From contig NC_051069.1 of NCBI RefSeq assembly GCF_004664715.2, positions 4,637,501 to 4,701,500 on the forward strand: 64,000 nucleotides of DNA, written 5' to 3'. A model generated the notes under the pieces. The model searched no databases, was not told the origin of the DNA, and saw only the letters and a program-made list of their open reading frames with translations. The position numbers and the translations under genes are program-made. Below are positions 12,077 through 24,115 of this stretch, piece after piece. The stretch comes from Peromyscus leucopus. Lineage: Eukaryota; Chordata; Mammalia; Rodentia; Cricetidae. How positions within the stretch are numbered: the stretch's first letter is position 1; every line of letters starts with the position of its first letter.

Positions 12077-12491
12077 ACAGCTGTGAACATTTTGCCACTT
12101 TGGTTAACTGCCTTGCTCTTTTGATTTAATGAACAAATCTTCACAGATATAACCCAAGCCCATCCCTTCCCCCCGATCCATTCCCTGCCTCTTTCCTTTC
12201 TCAGAAATAATCACTTCCCTAAAGTTGGCATAGATAATTCTCATGTACGCCTCATGGACTGAGTGCCTTACATTTGCATGAACTATATTTGAACATGAAC
12301 TAGACTGGCAACTAAGACTTCTCCCTCAAAAAAAAAAAAATAGATTGTTCCTACAGAATCCACTCTTACACCTTAAGTCTCCTCAACACTGTCTTTTCCA
12401 CCTAATATAATGTAAATAGCTCTCGTAGTCAACTGTTTGGGGAACAATAGCAATCGGTCAGCTGCATAGATAAAGAGAAACCCTGGATATT
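12077..12491. other. intergenic, no gene seen
   Basis: AT-rich unique sequence with a 13-nt A run near 12330. Confidence 0.5.
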
Positions 12492-12690
12492 GGACTGGAG
12501 AGAGGGCTCAGTGGGTAAGGGTGTACTGTGAGCATGAGGGCCTGAGTCTGGATCCCTAGCACCCATATAGAAGCTGAGTGTAGCTCTTGGGCCTGTCACC
12601 CTAGAGCTGTTGGGTGTGGCTGGCTCTAGAGACAGGACGAGAGCTGGGGCTTGATAGACAGCCAGCCTAGCCAAGGTCCTCTTGAGGTTT
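12492..12690 (+). repeat. B4-type SINE fragment
   Basis: ggactggagagagggctcag, tgagcatgagggcctgagtc, then tagacagccagcctagccaa resembles the tRNA-like and middle parts of a B4-class SINE. Confidence 0.45.
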
Positions 12691-12700
12691 GGTAAGAGAT

Positions 12701-13061
12701 TGTGGTGGTATGAGCAGGAATTGTTCCCACTCCTCTCATGGATTTGAGCACTTGGCACCCACTCAGAGGCACTGTTTGGGGAAGTTCTGGAACATTTAGG
12801 AGGTAGAGCCTTGCTGGGAGAAATATATCACTAGGGATAAGCATTGGGAATGTATAGCCTTGCCCCACTTATAGTATGCTTCTTGTGTGTGGATGGAGAT
12901 GTGATCTCTCAGCTTCTCCCGCTGACCTTCTGTGGCCACCCCCGGCCCCCGCAATACCATTATGGATTCCCTCAGAAACAGTGAGCTGAAATAAACTCTA
13001 TTTTTCTTAGGTTGCCTTTGGTCATGGTGTTGTATTACAAGAGAAAAGTAACTAATACAGA
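12701..13061 (+). repeat. MaLR-type solo LTR
   Basis: Begins TGTGGTGGTATGAGC and ends aaaagtaactaatacag. It contains tgagctgaaataaactct, an AATAAA-type signal at the expected place for an LTR. Confidence 0.6.
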
Positions 13062-13118
13062 GCATGACACACAGTTCTCCTCTGGCCTCTGTGTATGCAT
13101 GTCTGCTCACAGCACAAG

Positions 13119-13120
<2 letters not shown>

Positions 13121-13168
<48 letters not shown>
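13121..13168 (+). repeat. (CA)24 microsatellite
   Basis: Uninterrupted CA array. Confidence 0.97.
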
Positions 13169-13169
<1 letters not shown>

Positions 13170-13370
13170 CACGAAGCCCTGGCTATGGGAGCTGATAGAC
13201 AGAGGCGGTCCAAACTCTGTGTATAGACATGGGAATGCAGGTCTATAGAGTCCGTTGTTTATAACGAACATTCGGGTTTAGACACCTTGTGCATCTTTTT
13301 GTCCACTATGGTAGACAACTGTGCCCACACTATTGTCACTATCAGGAGTGCTGCAGTGAGCACTATGACT

Positions 13371-13496
13371 CTTTTTTTTTCTTTGCGCCTTTCCTGGATC
13401 TCACTCTGTAGACCAGAATGGCAACAAACTCACAGAGATCCGCCTGCCTTCCTCTCCCGAGTGCTGGGATTAAAGGCGTGCACCACACCGCCTGGC
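13371..13496 (-). repeat. B1 SINE, antisense
   Basis: T run, then cctttcctggatctcactct, gagatccgcctgcc, gtgctgggattaaaggcgtg: the complement of a B1. Confidence 0.88.
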
Positions 13497-13807
13497 AAGT
13501 TAAGGGAATTCTTAACATATTACAAATAACAGCTTTCTTTGCCATTCATGTTGGTTGGTGTCTGGTTTGTGCCTCAGCATTAAAAGACATCACTGACCAA
13601 TCTTGCTGTTTGACAATGTCATGCATGTATAAAACATTCTCACTATTTTCACCCCACCCTCTCATCTCTTTCCCAACCCTCTCAACCACACTCCCCCATC
13701 CTTACCTGGCCCACTCCAAGATCTGTAACTCTTGATTCTGTTTTGTGACATATGTTTGGCCTTTCATCTCTTAAGACATATGGGATATTTTTACCTCTTG
13801 GTTATGT

Positions 13808-14026
13808 TTTTTTAAGATTTATATTATTTATGCACATGTGTGCTTGCATGTCTATATGTGTTCCATGTATATGCAGGTGTCCACGGAGGCCAGAAGAGGG
13901 TGTCGGATCCCAAGAAGCTGGACTTATAGGCACTTGTGAGCTCTCTGATGTGGTTGCTGTGAACCCAACTTGGGTCCTTGGTAGCCTGGTCTGTGCTCGT
14001 ACTCACTGAGGCACCTTTACAGCCCC
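13808..14026 (-). repeat. B3/B2 SINE, antisense
   Basis: tttttttaagatttat, then ggaggccagaagagggtgtc, ggatcccaagaagctgga, ending ggcacctttacagcccc. Confidence 0.7.
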
Positions 14027-14557
14027 GCCTTCTAGTTATTGGGAAGAACCTAAGGCTGTCACAGTGTCACTTCTAAGGATAAATGAATAAGAAAATGCAA
14101 GGCATCTCGACGAGCACACTTACTGTTCTTTCCACACAAACTGCGGGCCGGGTTGCTGTCTCTGCTTGCTCTGCTTCTTCCCCACGTGTCTGTTCCTCGA
14201 GTGGTTTGGTAATTCACGGCCTTTTGCTCTTCTATGTAAATTTTTGGAACAGTCTGTTGAGATCCGTGAATTAATGAGATGTTGTCTAGGACAGATGATG
14301 GAGTATCCTAACCTTTTAGCGTGACACACACATCCATGAACACTGTAGAGCTTAGAATTTAAGAAAAGACAACTTGGCTTCAGTGTTTTAGCCTTTCGCC
14401 CTAAAAGATACCTTGTAGTTTCGATAAACTTTATACAGCTTTGCTACCTTCAAGGGTATTTTAATCCTAAATAAAACATTATTCCCATTATGTTTTATAT
14501 TTCGTGTATACTCTTATTTCTCTTCTCCTGAAAGACATAGTTTAGTCACTCGTCACC

Positions 14558-14559
<2 letters not shown>
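14027..14559. other. intergenic, no gene seen
   Basis: Unique AT-rich sequence. Confidence 0.5.
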
Positions 14560-14611
<52 letters not shown>

Positions 14612-14895
14612 TATGCATGTACCTGCACACATCCAAAGAGGTATTTGATGTCTTCTTCCATCCCTTTCCATTTTGGATTTTGAAACAGGGTTTCTCACTG
14701 AGCCTAGAGATCCCTGATTGGCTAAACTGGCCAGCTGATGAGCCCTGGCATCCTCCTGTCTCTGTCTCTCAATCCTGAGGTCACAGGCTTGTACCTGCAC
14801 ATCTAGCTTCTCAATGGGTTCTGGAGATCCTGCACCCAGGCCTCAGGCTTGCATGGTAAGCACTTTACCCACAGATTAGCTCCCCATCCCCAGGA
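14560..14895 (-). repeat. (GT)25 array joined to an antisense B4-type SINE
   Basis: A pure GT array (14560-14610) is followed by ttttgaaacagggtttctca, ctggccagctgatgagccct and gtaagcactttacccaca, the complement of a B4-class SINE whose CA tail forms the array. Confidence 0.6.
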
Positions 14896-16167
14896 GCTTC
14901 TAAAGGAATTATCTGAGACTGGAAAGCTTCCTCTTGAATGATAATTTAGCTGATAAAGACAACTAGATGATCAATATTCTCTTAGTAATATCCCACTCTC
15001 TCCCAGGTGTGACTGTTAAGGATTCTGTGGTAATCAATAATTACAATCCTAATTATTGATCCCTTTTTAGTAATCTTTTTGTTCTTTCTAGCTAGTTTCT
15101 GTGGTTTTCTGTGTTTACAAATGTGTTCCATACATCTTAAGACTGAAATGTATGTGAACATGTGTTCAGCCCAAGTGGGATGCTAAGGCATTAACCCAAT
15201 GATGGTTTTAGTGGCACATGCGGACCCTTTGTTTACTCTATGAAAAGACCCTGTGATTAAGAAACCCAGAGAACAGGAAGCTTTCTTATGTACAGAGAAT
15301 AGTTAGGTGAAGCCACAGGAGTCATAATGTCTTAACATCTTGCCATGAGAGAATTAGGTCAGATGAATACATTTGTATACACACATCCAGAGAGTAAAAG
15401 TATTTAAGGCTGCATCCATACCCATTATAACTTGCTTTACCTATCCTGCTTTCTCAAGCTTAAAATGTCTAGTCCTAGACTACTCCCATCCTTACAGAAA
15501 CGAATGGGCTGTGGATTGGCTGCCCAAAGAGTACTTACTTCTTGGTTAAGTCATTAAGTCCACCCCTCCTACGAGCTTTGTTCTTCATCTGAAAAGCGAA
15601 AACACCCCAATGACGTGCAGATGGCCGTCAAGTTTGAAAGGTGAGCTATGGCTTTACAAGTGGCGGTGGCCCTTAAAGTTACTAAGGCTGAAGGTGTGCC
15701 TCTGTGGGAAGAGCAGGATCCATCTGATAGCCATGGCAGGCTCTGGGTTTGACCATTTCCCACTCTCAGTTCCTCCACGTGTCTTCAGTATCTGTCTCTG
15801 AGTCCACACTACTCCCCCAGGAAAAGGCCAGTCACTGTTTCTCATGCCTTTGCTCCTTTTTCAGCTTTTTAAAAAGAACCCATTGCTAGTTTAGAATATA
15901 CACCCAATGTCCGTGGGGCAGTTGTGAGAACAAGGGAAAAAAGGCTTCCTTTAGAATGAAGCTCACCCTTGAAAAATAATCTAAAATTGGCCATTTTATC
16001 CATATTCAAAGGCTATTGTAAAGGCATAGTTAGTTCAAAAGTTTTATTTTCAAGTGAAGAAATAAGCTAAAAGAATAAAAGGGATTTTCTCAGAAATTTA
16101 TTTACAGAACTGTACAAATTTACAAATGTACAATGTATTTAAAAGTTGTTACAAAGCTAACTCGTGC
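14896..16167. other. intergenic, no gene seen
   Basis: Unique sequence. No repeat or gene recognised. Confidence 0.5.
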
Positions 16168-16341
16168 TGTAGAGATGGCTCAGGAGTAAAAGCATCTGGT
16201 GCTCCTGCAGAGAACCTGAGTTGGGTTCCCAACACTCACACCAGGCAGCTCACAACTGTCTTTAACTGCAGTTCCAGGGGATCGGATGCCCTCTGTCCTT
16301 CCTAGCATCTGCACATACTTGGTACACATAAAATCATGCAG

Positions 16342-16395
<54 letters not shown>
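16168..16395 (+). repeat. B2/B3 SINE with (CA)25 tail
   Basis: ctgtagagatggctcaggag, cagagaacctgagttgggtt, cagctcacaactgtcttt, then a CA array at 16343-16392. Confidence 0.75.
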
Positions 16396-16396
<1 letters not shown>

Positions 16397-16829
16397 CCAA
16401 CAAAAGAGATAAGTAATAAGAAATATGAAATTGTCTGAGGCACTCTGACACAGTTGGTTCCCATGGCATGGACGGAGAGCAATGCATCCAAATCCTAAGA
16501 GGGTGACTGGGGTGGATCAGGTATATAAGATCACTAATGTCATTCAGATTACAGATGGTTTAGGTAGATGATAATAACAACTTGTAAACTTCCGTTTATA
16601 GCTGAATGGATGGTAGCACCTAAGACCAGCCTTCAGTTGTATTAAGACTATTCCCTACACAAACTTCCACACAGAGGCATGCTCATTGTGTCTGCCCCGA
16701 GAATCAAGCTCAATGGATGGAAGCCACAAGGAGCTTTGCCTATGCTGAATATAAGGACTGCCCCACCAGTAACTATAACTATAACCCAACATCTAGCTGA
16801 AGTAACTAAAAGAGAAAATACATTCATTT

Positions 16830-17110
16830 TGGTTCCGGGGTTCTAGTCCACCCTGGTGGGGGAAAGCGTGGCAGCTGATATGGTTCCATCTGGGATGAAA
16901 GGAGTGTAAGGTGGCAGGGCCTCCCACACTGGTGAACAAGGAAGCAGGAAGCTTGGGCAGGCCCTAGAAGCAGACATAACCTTTAAGGCCTGGCCCCAGT
17001 GGCTCACTTCTGCTAGCTGAGCCACAGAACCCAAAGGTCCCACAACCTCCCCAACAGTGCCACTGGCTGGGGACTGAGTGTTCAAACACAGAGTCAAGCT
17101 ATAACCGGTC
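16830..17110 (-). repeat. MaLR-type LTR fragment, antisense
   Basis: Complement of the 12701-13061 class: ggttccggggttctagtcca, then ccacaacctccccaacagtg and tggggactgagtgttcaaac. Confidence 0.5.
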
Positions 17111-19369
17111 CTCAAGTGAATGATTTTCTTCCAAACCTTTAAAAGTAAGCCATTTGACATAAACATTGTTGATGAGTGTAAGAGAGTTGATTCCTAACTC
17201 CATGTTCATTGACTGAGCGGTAATTTGGGGTGACGCAGGAAATATGCGCTTAGCCACTCATCTGGTCATGACTAATCCATCTTTGCCCCCCTTACAAAGC
17301 AGTGTTCTCAAGTGGCTCCCATTCACCATAGATGTGCAAGAGGTCTCCTTTGTTCTTTTGGGGTCAGCCTGGAGCAAGCGTCTGCTGGGTCTATAACTTT
17401 AACTGTAGGAATCTTTGACATGAGCAAGCAGTAGTTTCCTGCTAGAAGTGACTTCAGACACAATTCTAAATGTTCCATAGGCCCCAGAGTGACTCCAGAA
17501 CCTCCCAGGAATATGATTTCCTAAGGAAAAATTCTGCTATTCATAATAGATTACTCAAATGACTGGAGTTCATTATTGAAAAAGCTAAGAACTCAGATAT
17601 TAATTCACTAATTCATGCTCCCCCCACTACTTTTCGAAAGCATGAACCACTGTGAATTGAGTGAAGTAGGGAAAGATTTGATCAGAAGTGTCAAAGTAGG
17701 TTAAGCCTCTCACAGTACTCCACAGGGAAGGAAGATGTGCCCTCTTCGAGTCTAGTTGCTTAATTTAAACCATCAATAACTGCATGCTTAACTAAGCTGC
17801 AGCAGCACCCTCTGGTGAAGCTAAACCTTTACAGCTTCCATGCAAACCGCGTCTTTCAACACCTGCTCACTCATTACATCACTGCTCTACGATGTCATGC
17901 CCTAGTACCTCTGCCTGGGCGTGCCCCTAGCCATGGTGATAAAGCACCTATCTGGGCACGTGTTTTGTTTCTGACAGCATGACTATCTAATGTCTTGTGG
18001 TAGAAGCTGGCACATTTCATTCTCAGTTCTAAAAGAGCATTAGAAATAGAGAAGTCAAGTTTTTACTTCTTCCTCATTATACCTCAAAGGCTACATATAC
18101 TGCGTATATTATTAGTTGTCACAGTGACATTAGACTACATGTTAGAATTCTCCAGGGCAGTGGGGGGGGGGCAGGATCAGTTTGAACCAAGGGCTGGCTG
18201 GTTTAGACTCTTGGGTATTTTCTATGGGAGAAGCCTAAGCAACTGTTAGGCTTAAAACATACATGGAGAGGAAGTAAATAACCGGGGGAGGGCAGGTAGG
18301 ACAAAGGCTCAAAGTTCTAAAAGGAATCCCAGATGCCAATACTGGCCATGTTTATTGCACACTGACACCGAGTATCCCTCTCTAGCAAGGGCAGAGGATG
18401 GGGAGTGGAGGTAGAGTCTTGGCAGATACTGCTGGATCCTGATTTCAGTTACTCTCACTACAGGATCTTAGATACATCATTTGGTGTCTATTTCTGCTCC
18501 ATCTGACAAACCTCGAGAACAAGAATGCTATTTCAAGCCTTTGTTACGTTGTCCCACAACTGCCTAACTCTCCACTGTAGTGTGAAACTATCCACAACCA
18601 ATGAGTGGGTACCACTCTGCTCCTATTAAACTTTATTTAGAAGAATCTGTTATCTGAAGTCATCTTTGACAACCACCAATACGGTATTTACCCAATAAAG
18701 GTAATTTACTAGCATTCAAGGAACTATCACAGAAATGCAATGAAGCATGAGAAAGACTGAGAAGATGATCAAAAAGGAAGCTGGCTAAGAGAGAAACTGG
18801 CGTCCAAAGGTGCTTTCCACAAACAACAAAACCCAAGTCAAGTTGCAATCTATTTTTGATAAAAGTTATTTATCCTGGGGTTTAAGCCACATTTAGGAAA
18901 TCAGCAGCAGCCTAGTCCATCTCTGGAGAGGTCAGTTGATCTTTCTTCGGGTTCCCAAGAATTAATGCTGAGGAAGTAAATCCCCTCTGGAAAGGGTTAT
19001 CATCTTAGTGAATGAGACTGACCTAAAGTAGCAGGCTGGCCTATGCTATCACCATCCTGGTGTTTTCTCACTAGAGGTCAATTTTTAAAACTTTCCCTTC
19101 CAACAGCTAATCCTTAATATACAAGGGGGACAGAAACACTCCATTCTTGGTTTGTATTTCTTCTGGATGTCATAAATCCTTGTGTTGCACCATCAAGGCA
19201 CACTTTGTTCTGCTAGGCATTGACCTCAATCGCAAACTGGCTTGCCAGTCAAACTGTAAGATGCAGTAATGACATGGCCCGAATGGGAAAGAATCCTATT
19301 ACTTTTCATGGTCTCTCCTATAGCCTTTTTCCCCTAAATTTTGAGAAGTTTAATAACCGTAAATTCTGA
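17111..19369. other. intergenic, no gene seen
   Basis: About 2.3 kb of unique sequence, the longest repeat-poor block left of the gene, with a short G run near 18163-18171. No open frame above 62 codons. Confidence 0.5.
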
Positions 19370-19888
19370 GGGTGTGTGGTTAATATCGATTGTTTACCAC
19401 ACAGGCTCCAGCATCATCTGGGAGACAAACTTCTAGACATGTGAAGAAGTTTCCAATTGTTTTAATTGAGGTGAGATGACCCATCCTATCTTCGAGTGAC
19501 ACCAATCAATGAGCGGGAGTCCCCAACTTAACAAAAAAAAAAAAAAAAGAGCAAATAGCTGGGTGGTGGTGGCCACGCCTTAGGTAGGCGGATCTCTATG
19601 GGTTCAAGGCCAACCTGGTCTATAAAGCAAGTAACAGGACAGGCTCTAAAGCTACACAGAGAAACCCTGTCTCAAAAACAAAACAAAACAAAAAGAGCAA
19701 ATAAGCTGAGTGCACGTTCGTCTCTGCTTCCTGACTCCAGCCAAAATGTAACCAGCCACATCATTCTCTGCCTCTACCTTCCCCGCCAGGACAGACTGTA
19801 CCCTCTAACTGTGGGCCAGAAGAAACCCTCACTGCTTACAGGTTTTTGTCATGGATTTGGTCATAGCAATGAGAAAGTTAACTAAACA
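19370..19888 (+). repeat. MaLR-type LTR interrupted by a B1
   Basis: Left part resembles other LTR copies here (tgtttaccac ... catcatctgggagacaaac). Right part ends tcatagcaatgagaaagtta. The middle carries a B1. Confidence 0.5.
19558..19691 (+). repeat. B1 SINE nested in the LTR
   Basis: gctgggtggtggtggccacg ... aagctacacagagaaaccct with an AAAAC-rich tail. The 13-bp duplication aaaagagcaaata flanks it at 19545-19557 and just after the tail. It lacks part of the left half around the cccagcac box. Confidence 0.88.
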
Positions 19889-20328
19889 AGACAGAGCAAT
19901 CTATAACTTCTTCTGGGGCTCCTAGGACCAGATATCCTTCAGAATACAGAAGTCCAGACTCAGGAGAGGCAACATGGTTCCTATCCTATGTGGCCACACT
20001 CTGTAATCATCAACAGAGTTCAGCTCCAGCCAAACGTGTTTACAGGAAGAAAGGGCACAAAGGACCCTGTGTCAGCTCAGTTCAGATCTTGCTGCCAGGT
20101 GACTTTGATCTAAACTCATGAACAGTCTTTTGGCTTTCAGTGCTTTTTGTATTGCATAAGGGACTATACATGTACAGTCTGTGAAGATAAAACACAACCC
20201 AAGTCTTTCTGAAAGTTCTTTTAGTCCAAAATGACCCATGATGTGCAGTATTTAAATGGCACAGGCTTCACATGAAGGAGGTTTTGAGAGTGAACTCAGG
20301 AAGAAAGTTGAGTTCTTCCACCAGAGGC

Positions 20329-20765
20329 ATGGTCACCACCAGGGCCATGGCCACCACCAGAGGCATGGTCACCACCAGGGACATGGTCACCACCAGGGCC
20401 ATGGCCACCACCAGAGGCATGGTCACCACCAGGGCCATGGTCACCACCAGAGGCATGGTCACCACCAGGGCCATGGTCACCACCAGAGGCATGGTCATCA
20501 CCAGGGACATGGTCACCACCAGGGACATGGTCACCATCAGGGACATGTCACCACCAGAGACATGGCCAATACCAGGTCATGTCACCACTAGGGACATGGT
20601 CACCACCAGAGGCATGTCACCACCAGGGTCATGGTCATCATCAGGGACATGTCACCACCAGAGACATGGCCAATACCAGGGTCATGTCACCACTAGGGAC
20701 ATGGTCACCACCAGGGGCATGTCACCACCAGAGGCATGGTTACCACCAGGGGCATAGTCACCACC
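20329..20765 (+). repeat. 18-bp minisatellite with 104-bp higher-order repeat
   Basis: About 24 units of catggtcaccaccaggg(a/c), 17 to 18 bp each. From 20544 a 104-bp block of several variant units is repeated once at 20648, with catggccaataccag as a marker unit in both blocks. The repeat period is near 18 bp, so frames stay open on both strands for up to 161 codons; this is not coding evidence. Confidence 0.93.
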
Positions 20766-20939
20766 AGAGGAAAGTTATGTCCCTCTGACCTAGTAGGTTC
20801 CTTTCTCTTCCCAGAATAAACACATAGAGCCCAGAACCCCTCTTAGCAGTACCCACAGTAATCATGGCCACAATGTTCAATCAAAAGGCTCCTTCCTCAA
20901 GGACACATGACTCTGAAATGAGCAACCTCTTATTCTTCA

Positions 20940-21100
20940 AGCTTGTTTGTGGGGATATTAAGTGGCTCAGTAGGTAAGAAGTTTGCAGACAAGCTTGAGA
21001 ACCAGAGTTCAATCCTCGAGGCCTACATGATGGAAGGAGAGAACCAAGACCTTCTCCTGCAGTCACCCTCTGGCCACACATGAGTCTTGACACACCCCAG
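20940..21100 (+). repeat. possible B4-type SINE fragment
   Basis: taagtggctcagtaggtaag, gagttcaatcctcgaggc (box B-like), then gcagtcaccctctggccaca. Weak match. Confidence 0.35.
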
Positions 21101-21112
21101 CAGAAAAAAAAT

Positions 21113-22802
21113 AAGTGTCATAAAATTTTATTTATCTTTTTTATTTGTTTTTACATTTTATTTAAAAAGTCTTTTTCGGCCGGGTGGTGGAGGTGGTGCA
21201 CGCCTTTAATCCCAGCACTCAGGAGGCAGAGCCAGGCGGATCTCTGTGAGTTCGAGGCCAGCCTGGGCTACCAAGTGAGTTCCAGGAAAGGCACAAAGCT
21301 ACACAGAGAAACCCTGTCTCGAAAAACCAAAAAAAAAAAAAAAAAAAAAAAAAAGTCTTTTTCATTTTATAAACCAACCACAGTCCCCCCCCTTCTCCTG
21401 ATCCCCCTACCTCTCTCCTCCCACCCCCCCCATTCCACTCCTCATAGGGGTAAGACCTCCCTTAGGTAGTCAACACAGGCTGGCAAACCAAGTTGGGGTA
21501 GGACCAAGCCCCCTCCTACCCTGGATCAAGGCTGAATAAGGCATCCCACTATAGGGAATGGGCTCTATAAAGCTAGCACTCAACATCCTTAGCCATCATG
21601 GAAATGCAAATCAGAAGGACTCTGAGATTCCATCCTACACCTGTCAGAATGGTTAAGATCAGAAACACTGATGACAGCTTATATTGGAGAGGATGTGGAG
21701 CAAGGGGAACACTCCTCCACTGCTGGTGGGAATGCAATCTTGTACAGCCACTCTGGAAATCAGTATGGCAGTTTCTCATAAAATTGGGAATCAACCTACC
21801 TCAAGACCCAGCAATACCACTTTTGGGCATATACCCCAAAGATGCGTAACCATACCACAAGGACACTTGCTCAACTATGTTCATAGCAGCATTATCTGTA
21901 ATAGCCAGAACCTAGAAACAACCTAGATGCCCCTCGAGAATGGATTAAAAATATGTGGTACATTTACACAATGAAGTATTAGTCAGCAGTAAGACATCAT
22001 GAAATTTGTAGGCAAATGGATGGAACTAAAAAAAAAAAAATCATCCTGAGTAGGTAACCCAGACCCAGAAAGACAAACACAGTATATACTCACTCATAAG
22101 TGGATATTAGATGCAAAGCAGAGGGTAACCAGGCTACAGTCCACAATCCCAGAGAAGCTAGGTAAAAAGGAGGACCCTAAGATTGCCCCAGGAAGGGGAA
22201 AGGGTTAAGATCTCCTGACTAAACTGGGGAGGAAGGTAGATGGGAGGGGATTGGGGTGGGAACATGAGGGATCAAGATGGCTGTGTTGGGGGAGAGACAG
22301 AGAGGGAGAGCAAAGAAAGAGATATCTTGACAGAGGGAGCCATTAGGGGGTCCGGGAGGAACCTGGTGCTAGGGAAATCCCAGGAACCCACAAGAATGAC
22401 CCCAACCAAGACTCCTAGCAATGGTGGAGAGCGTGCCTGAACTAGCCTTCCCCTGCAGTCAGATTGGTGACTACCCTAATTATCATCATAGAACCTACAT
22501 CCAGTAACTGATAGAAGCAGATCCAGAGACCCACAGCCAAGCACTTGGCCAAGCTCCTGGAGTTCAGTTGAAAGGAGGGAGAGGTGAAGGATTATAGGAA
22601 CAAGGGGGTGAGGGGTCAAGATCATGACAAGGAAAACCACAGAGACAGCTGACCCAAGCTAGTGGGAGCTCACAGACTCTGGACTGACAGCTGGGGAGCC
22701 TGCATGGGACCGAACTAGGCCCTCTAAATGTGGGTGACAGTGTGTGGCTTTATCTGTTTGTAGGGCCCCTGGCAGTGGGACCAGGACTTATTCTGAGTAC
22801 AT
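21113..22802 (-). mobile_element. twin-primed (5'-inverted) L1 fragment
   Basis: Inserted on the minus strand. The terminal L1 3' end lies antisense to the plus strand at about 21113-21577 (complement of cagccttgatcc...cttggt, then an A-rich tail). The upstream L1 part is inverted, reading on the plus strand at 21578-22802. The inverted part includes the ORF2 C-terminus (frame 21598-21849 with LLHCWWECNLVQPLWKSVWQ and DPAIPLLGIYPKDA) and its 3' UTR. The two parts meet where the intact copy at 46330-47006 is continuous (…gacttatcc|…ctggctttctgg), the signature of twin priming. The ORF2 piece is a truncated, non-functional fragment. Confidence 0.8.
21178..21349 (+). repeat. B1 SINE inserted in the L1 A-rich tail
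   Basis: ggccgggtggtggaggtggt ... ccaagtgagttccaggaaag ... gaaaccctgtctcg plus a long poly(A). Exact 14-bp target duplication aaaaagtctttttc at 21164-21177 and 21350-21363. Confidence 0.96.
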
Positions 22803-23112
22803 AAGATTTTTTTAAAAAAAGAATCTTCTCTCTCCAAGATGAGGATGGTTCTTACAGGTCAGGCAGTTAACTGTAACGCCACATTTGAACTGGCAATGGT
22901 ATCTATAGCGCCTTCTGATCCTGTTTAAAGTCAGATTATTACTTTTTTGTTCTGGCTGTGCCTTAGAAACATACATGGAGCTTTCTTTAAAATAAACAAA
23001 TAGAACAGATGTCCACGGAGTCCCCCCAACCCCATCGGTGGACTTAGACTCCCAAAGCACCAACAAGACACTGGTGTAGCTTCTCTCATGTGTAATTCAA
23101 AATAAAATACTC
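22803..23112. other. intergenic, no gene seen
   Basis: Unique sequence. Nothing recognised. Confidence 0.5.
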
Positions 23113-23654
23113 ACCCAGGAAGCACAGGCAAGAAGTTCATCCCAGCTCGCACGTCCTTAGGAAGCCCAAGTGTGTTCTTCCAATGTTTTGTTCTCTTTGG
23201 ATCGTGATGCATTTGCCTCACTACAGGCCCTGTGTGAGCCCCCTCTTCCTCGATAACCCAGTGCTGGATGGATGGGCTTTCAGACCGGCCCCGAGTGCCC
23301 AGGGGGAGGAGAGGTAAGGAGTCAGGAATGCCAAGACCAAGGGGGTTGCAAGAGACTGGGGAGAAGCAGTCCAGATCTGCAAGACCACTGAAGAGACTCC
23401 ATGGCCAAGTCCACCCAATGAAGTCTGTCCCCCAGGACCCCGCCCCGGGGCTGAGAACTCGTGCAAGGCAAGAGCTCAATGCAATGCAGCTAGCTGTGCA
23501 TTCCGAGTGCTGCAGCTGGGCCACACAGCTCCGGTGTGGAAGGGGGCTCGGCGCCCAGGAAGAGGCTTTCGCTCACGGGATCAGAAGAGGGAAGGGGGGG
23601 GTGGAATGAGAAGAGAATGTGACTTCAGTATTTAACACAGAGATCTCACACACA
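23113..23654. other. less AT-rich intergenic block just past the VPS13C 3' end
   Basis: More GC-rich than its surroundings, with a few CpGs near 23545-23580. A 137-codon minus-strand frame (23524-23111) runs into a consensus-like donor, CCTGG|GTGAGT, at about 23113. The frame matches no family I recognise. It could be an exon of an unannotated minus-strand transcript or chance. Confidence 0.3.
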
Positions 23655-23674
23655 TGTAAACAATGTACCAATGT

Positions 23675-23680
23675 TTTATT
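23675..23680 (-). terminator. AATAAA polyadenylation signal of VPS13C
   Basis: The plus strand reads tttatt, which is AATAAA on the minus strand. It is followed within 30 nt by a TG-rich stretch (tgtttacatgtgtgtgag), a plausible downstream element. It is the best canonical hexamer downstream of the stop. Confidence 0.65.
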
Positions 23681-24115
23681 TCTCTCAGAACTTTATAAGC
23701 AAGTCTCTGAATGCATTTAAAGAAAAACACACAACATACCTAATTACATCCAACCAGTGGGTCACTTCTGTCCCAGGAAATTGTACCAAATAAAAACGTC
23801 ACAGACACTTGAAGGTGGTCAACTGAGACAGTGAGTTTACAGATTTAATTGTCCTTAGTGCAGTGTTGTACACACTTGTTTCTGGAATAAACCAACAGTG
23901 CAAGATAATGCCATAAATACTGACAGGACCATCAACATGACCAACATGAAAAATGTAATCAGATATTCAAATTCCTGATCAAGTCAGTTTTAAAAACAAG
24001 GGATGCTCTTGTACTTGCTAGAAGGCTCATCACCACCCTCTAGTTCTAGAAAGTTCAGTTAGGTTTAAAGCTATCAGTTTTATATGTGATGATTTTCTTA
24101 ACAGGAATAAAAATA

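Noticed and set aside
20329..20765. Regularly spaced repeats considered as a CRISPR array
   Set aside because: Units are contiguous with no unique spacers, in a mammalian genome.
20256..20788. Histidine/glutamine- and Thr/Met-rich frames of up to 161 codons
   Set aside because: Products of the 18-bp minisatellite, open on both strands. No start context, splice sites or family similarity.
21598..21926. Reverse-transcriptase-like frames as a possible active L1
   Set aside because: Only the last part of ORF2 remains, the frame is interrupted and the element is inverted and truncated.
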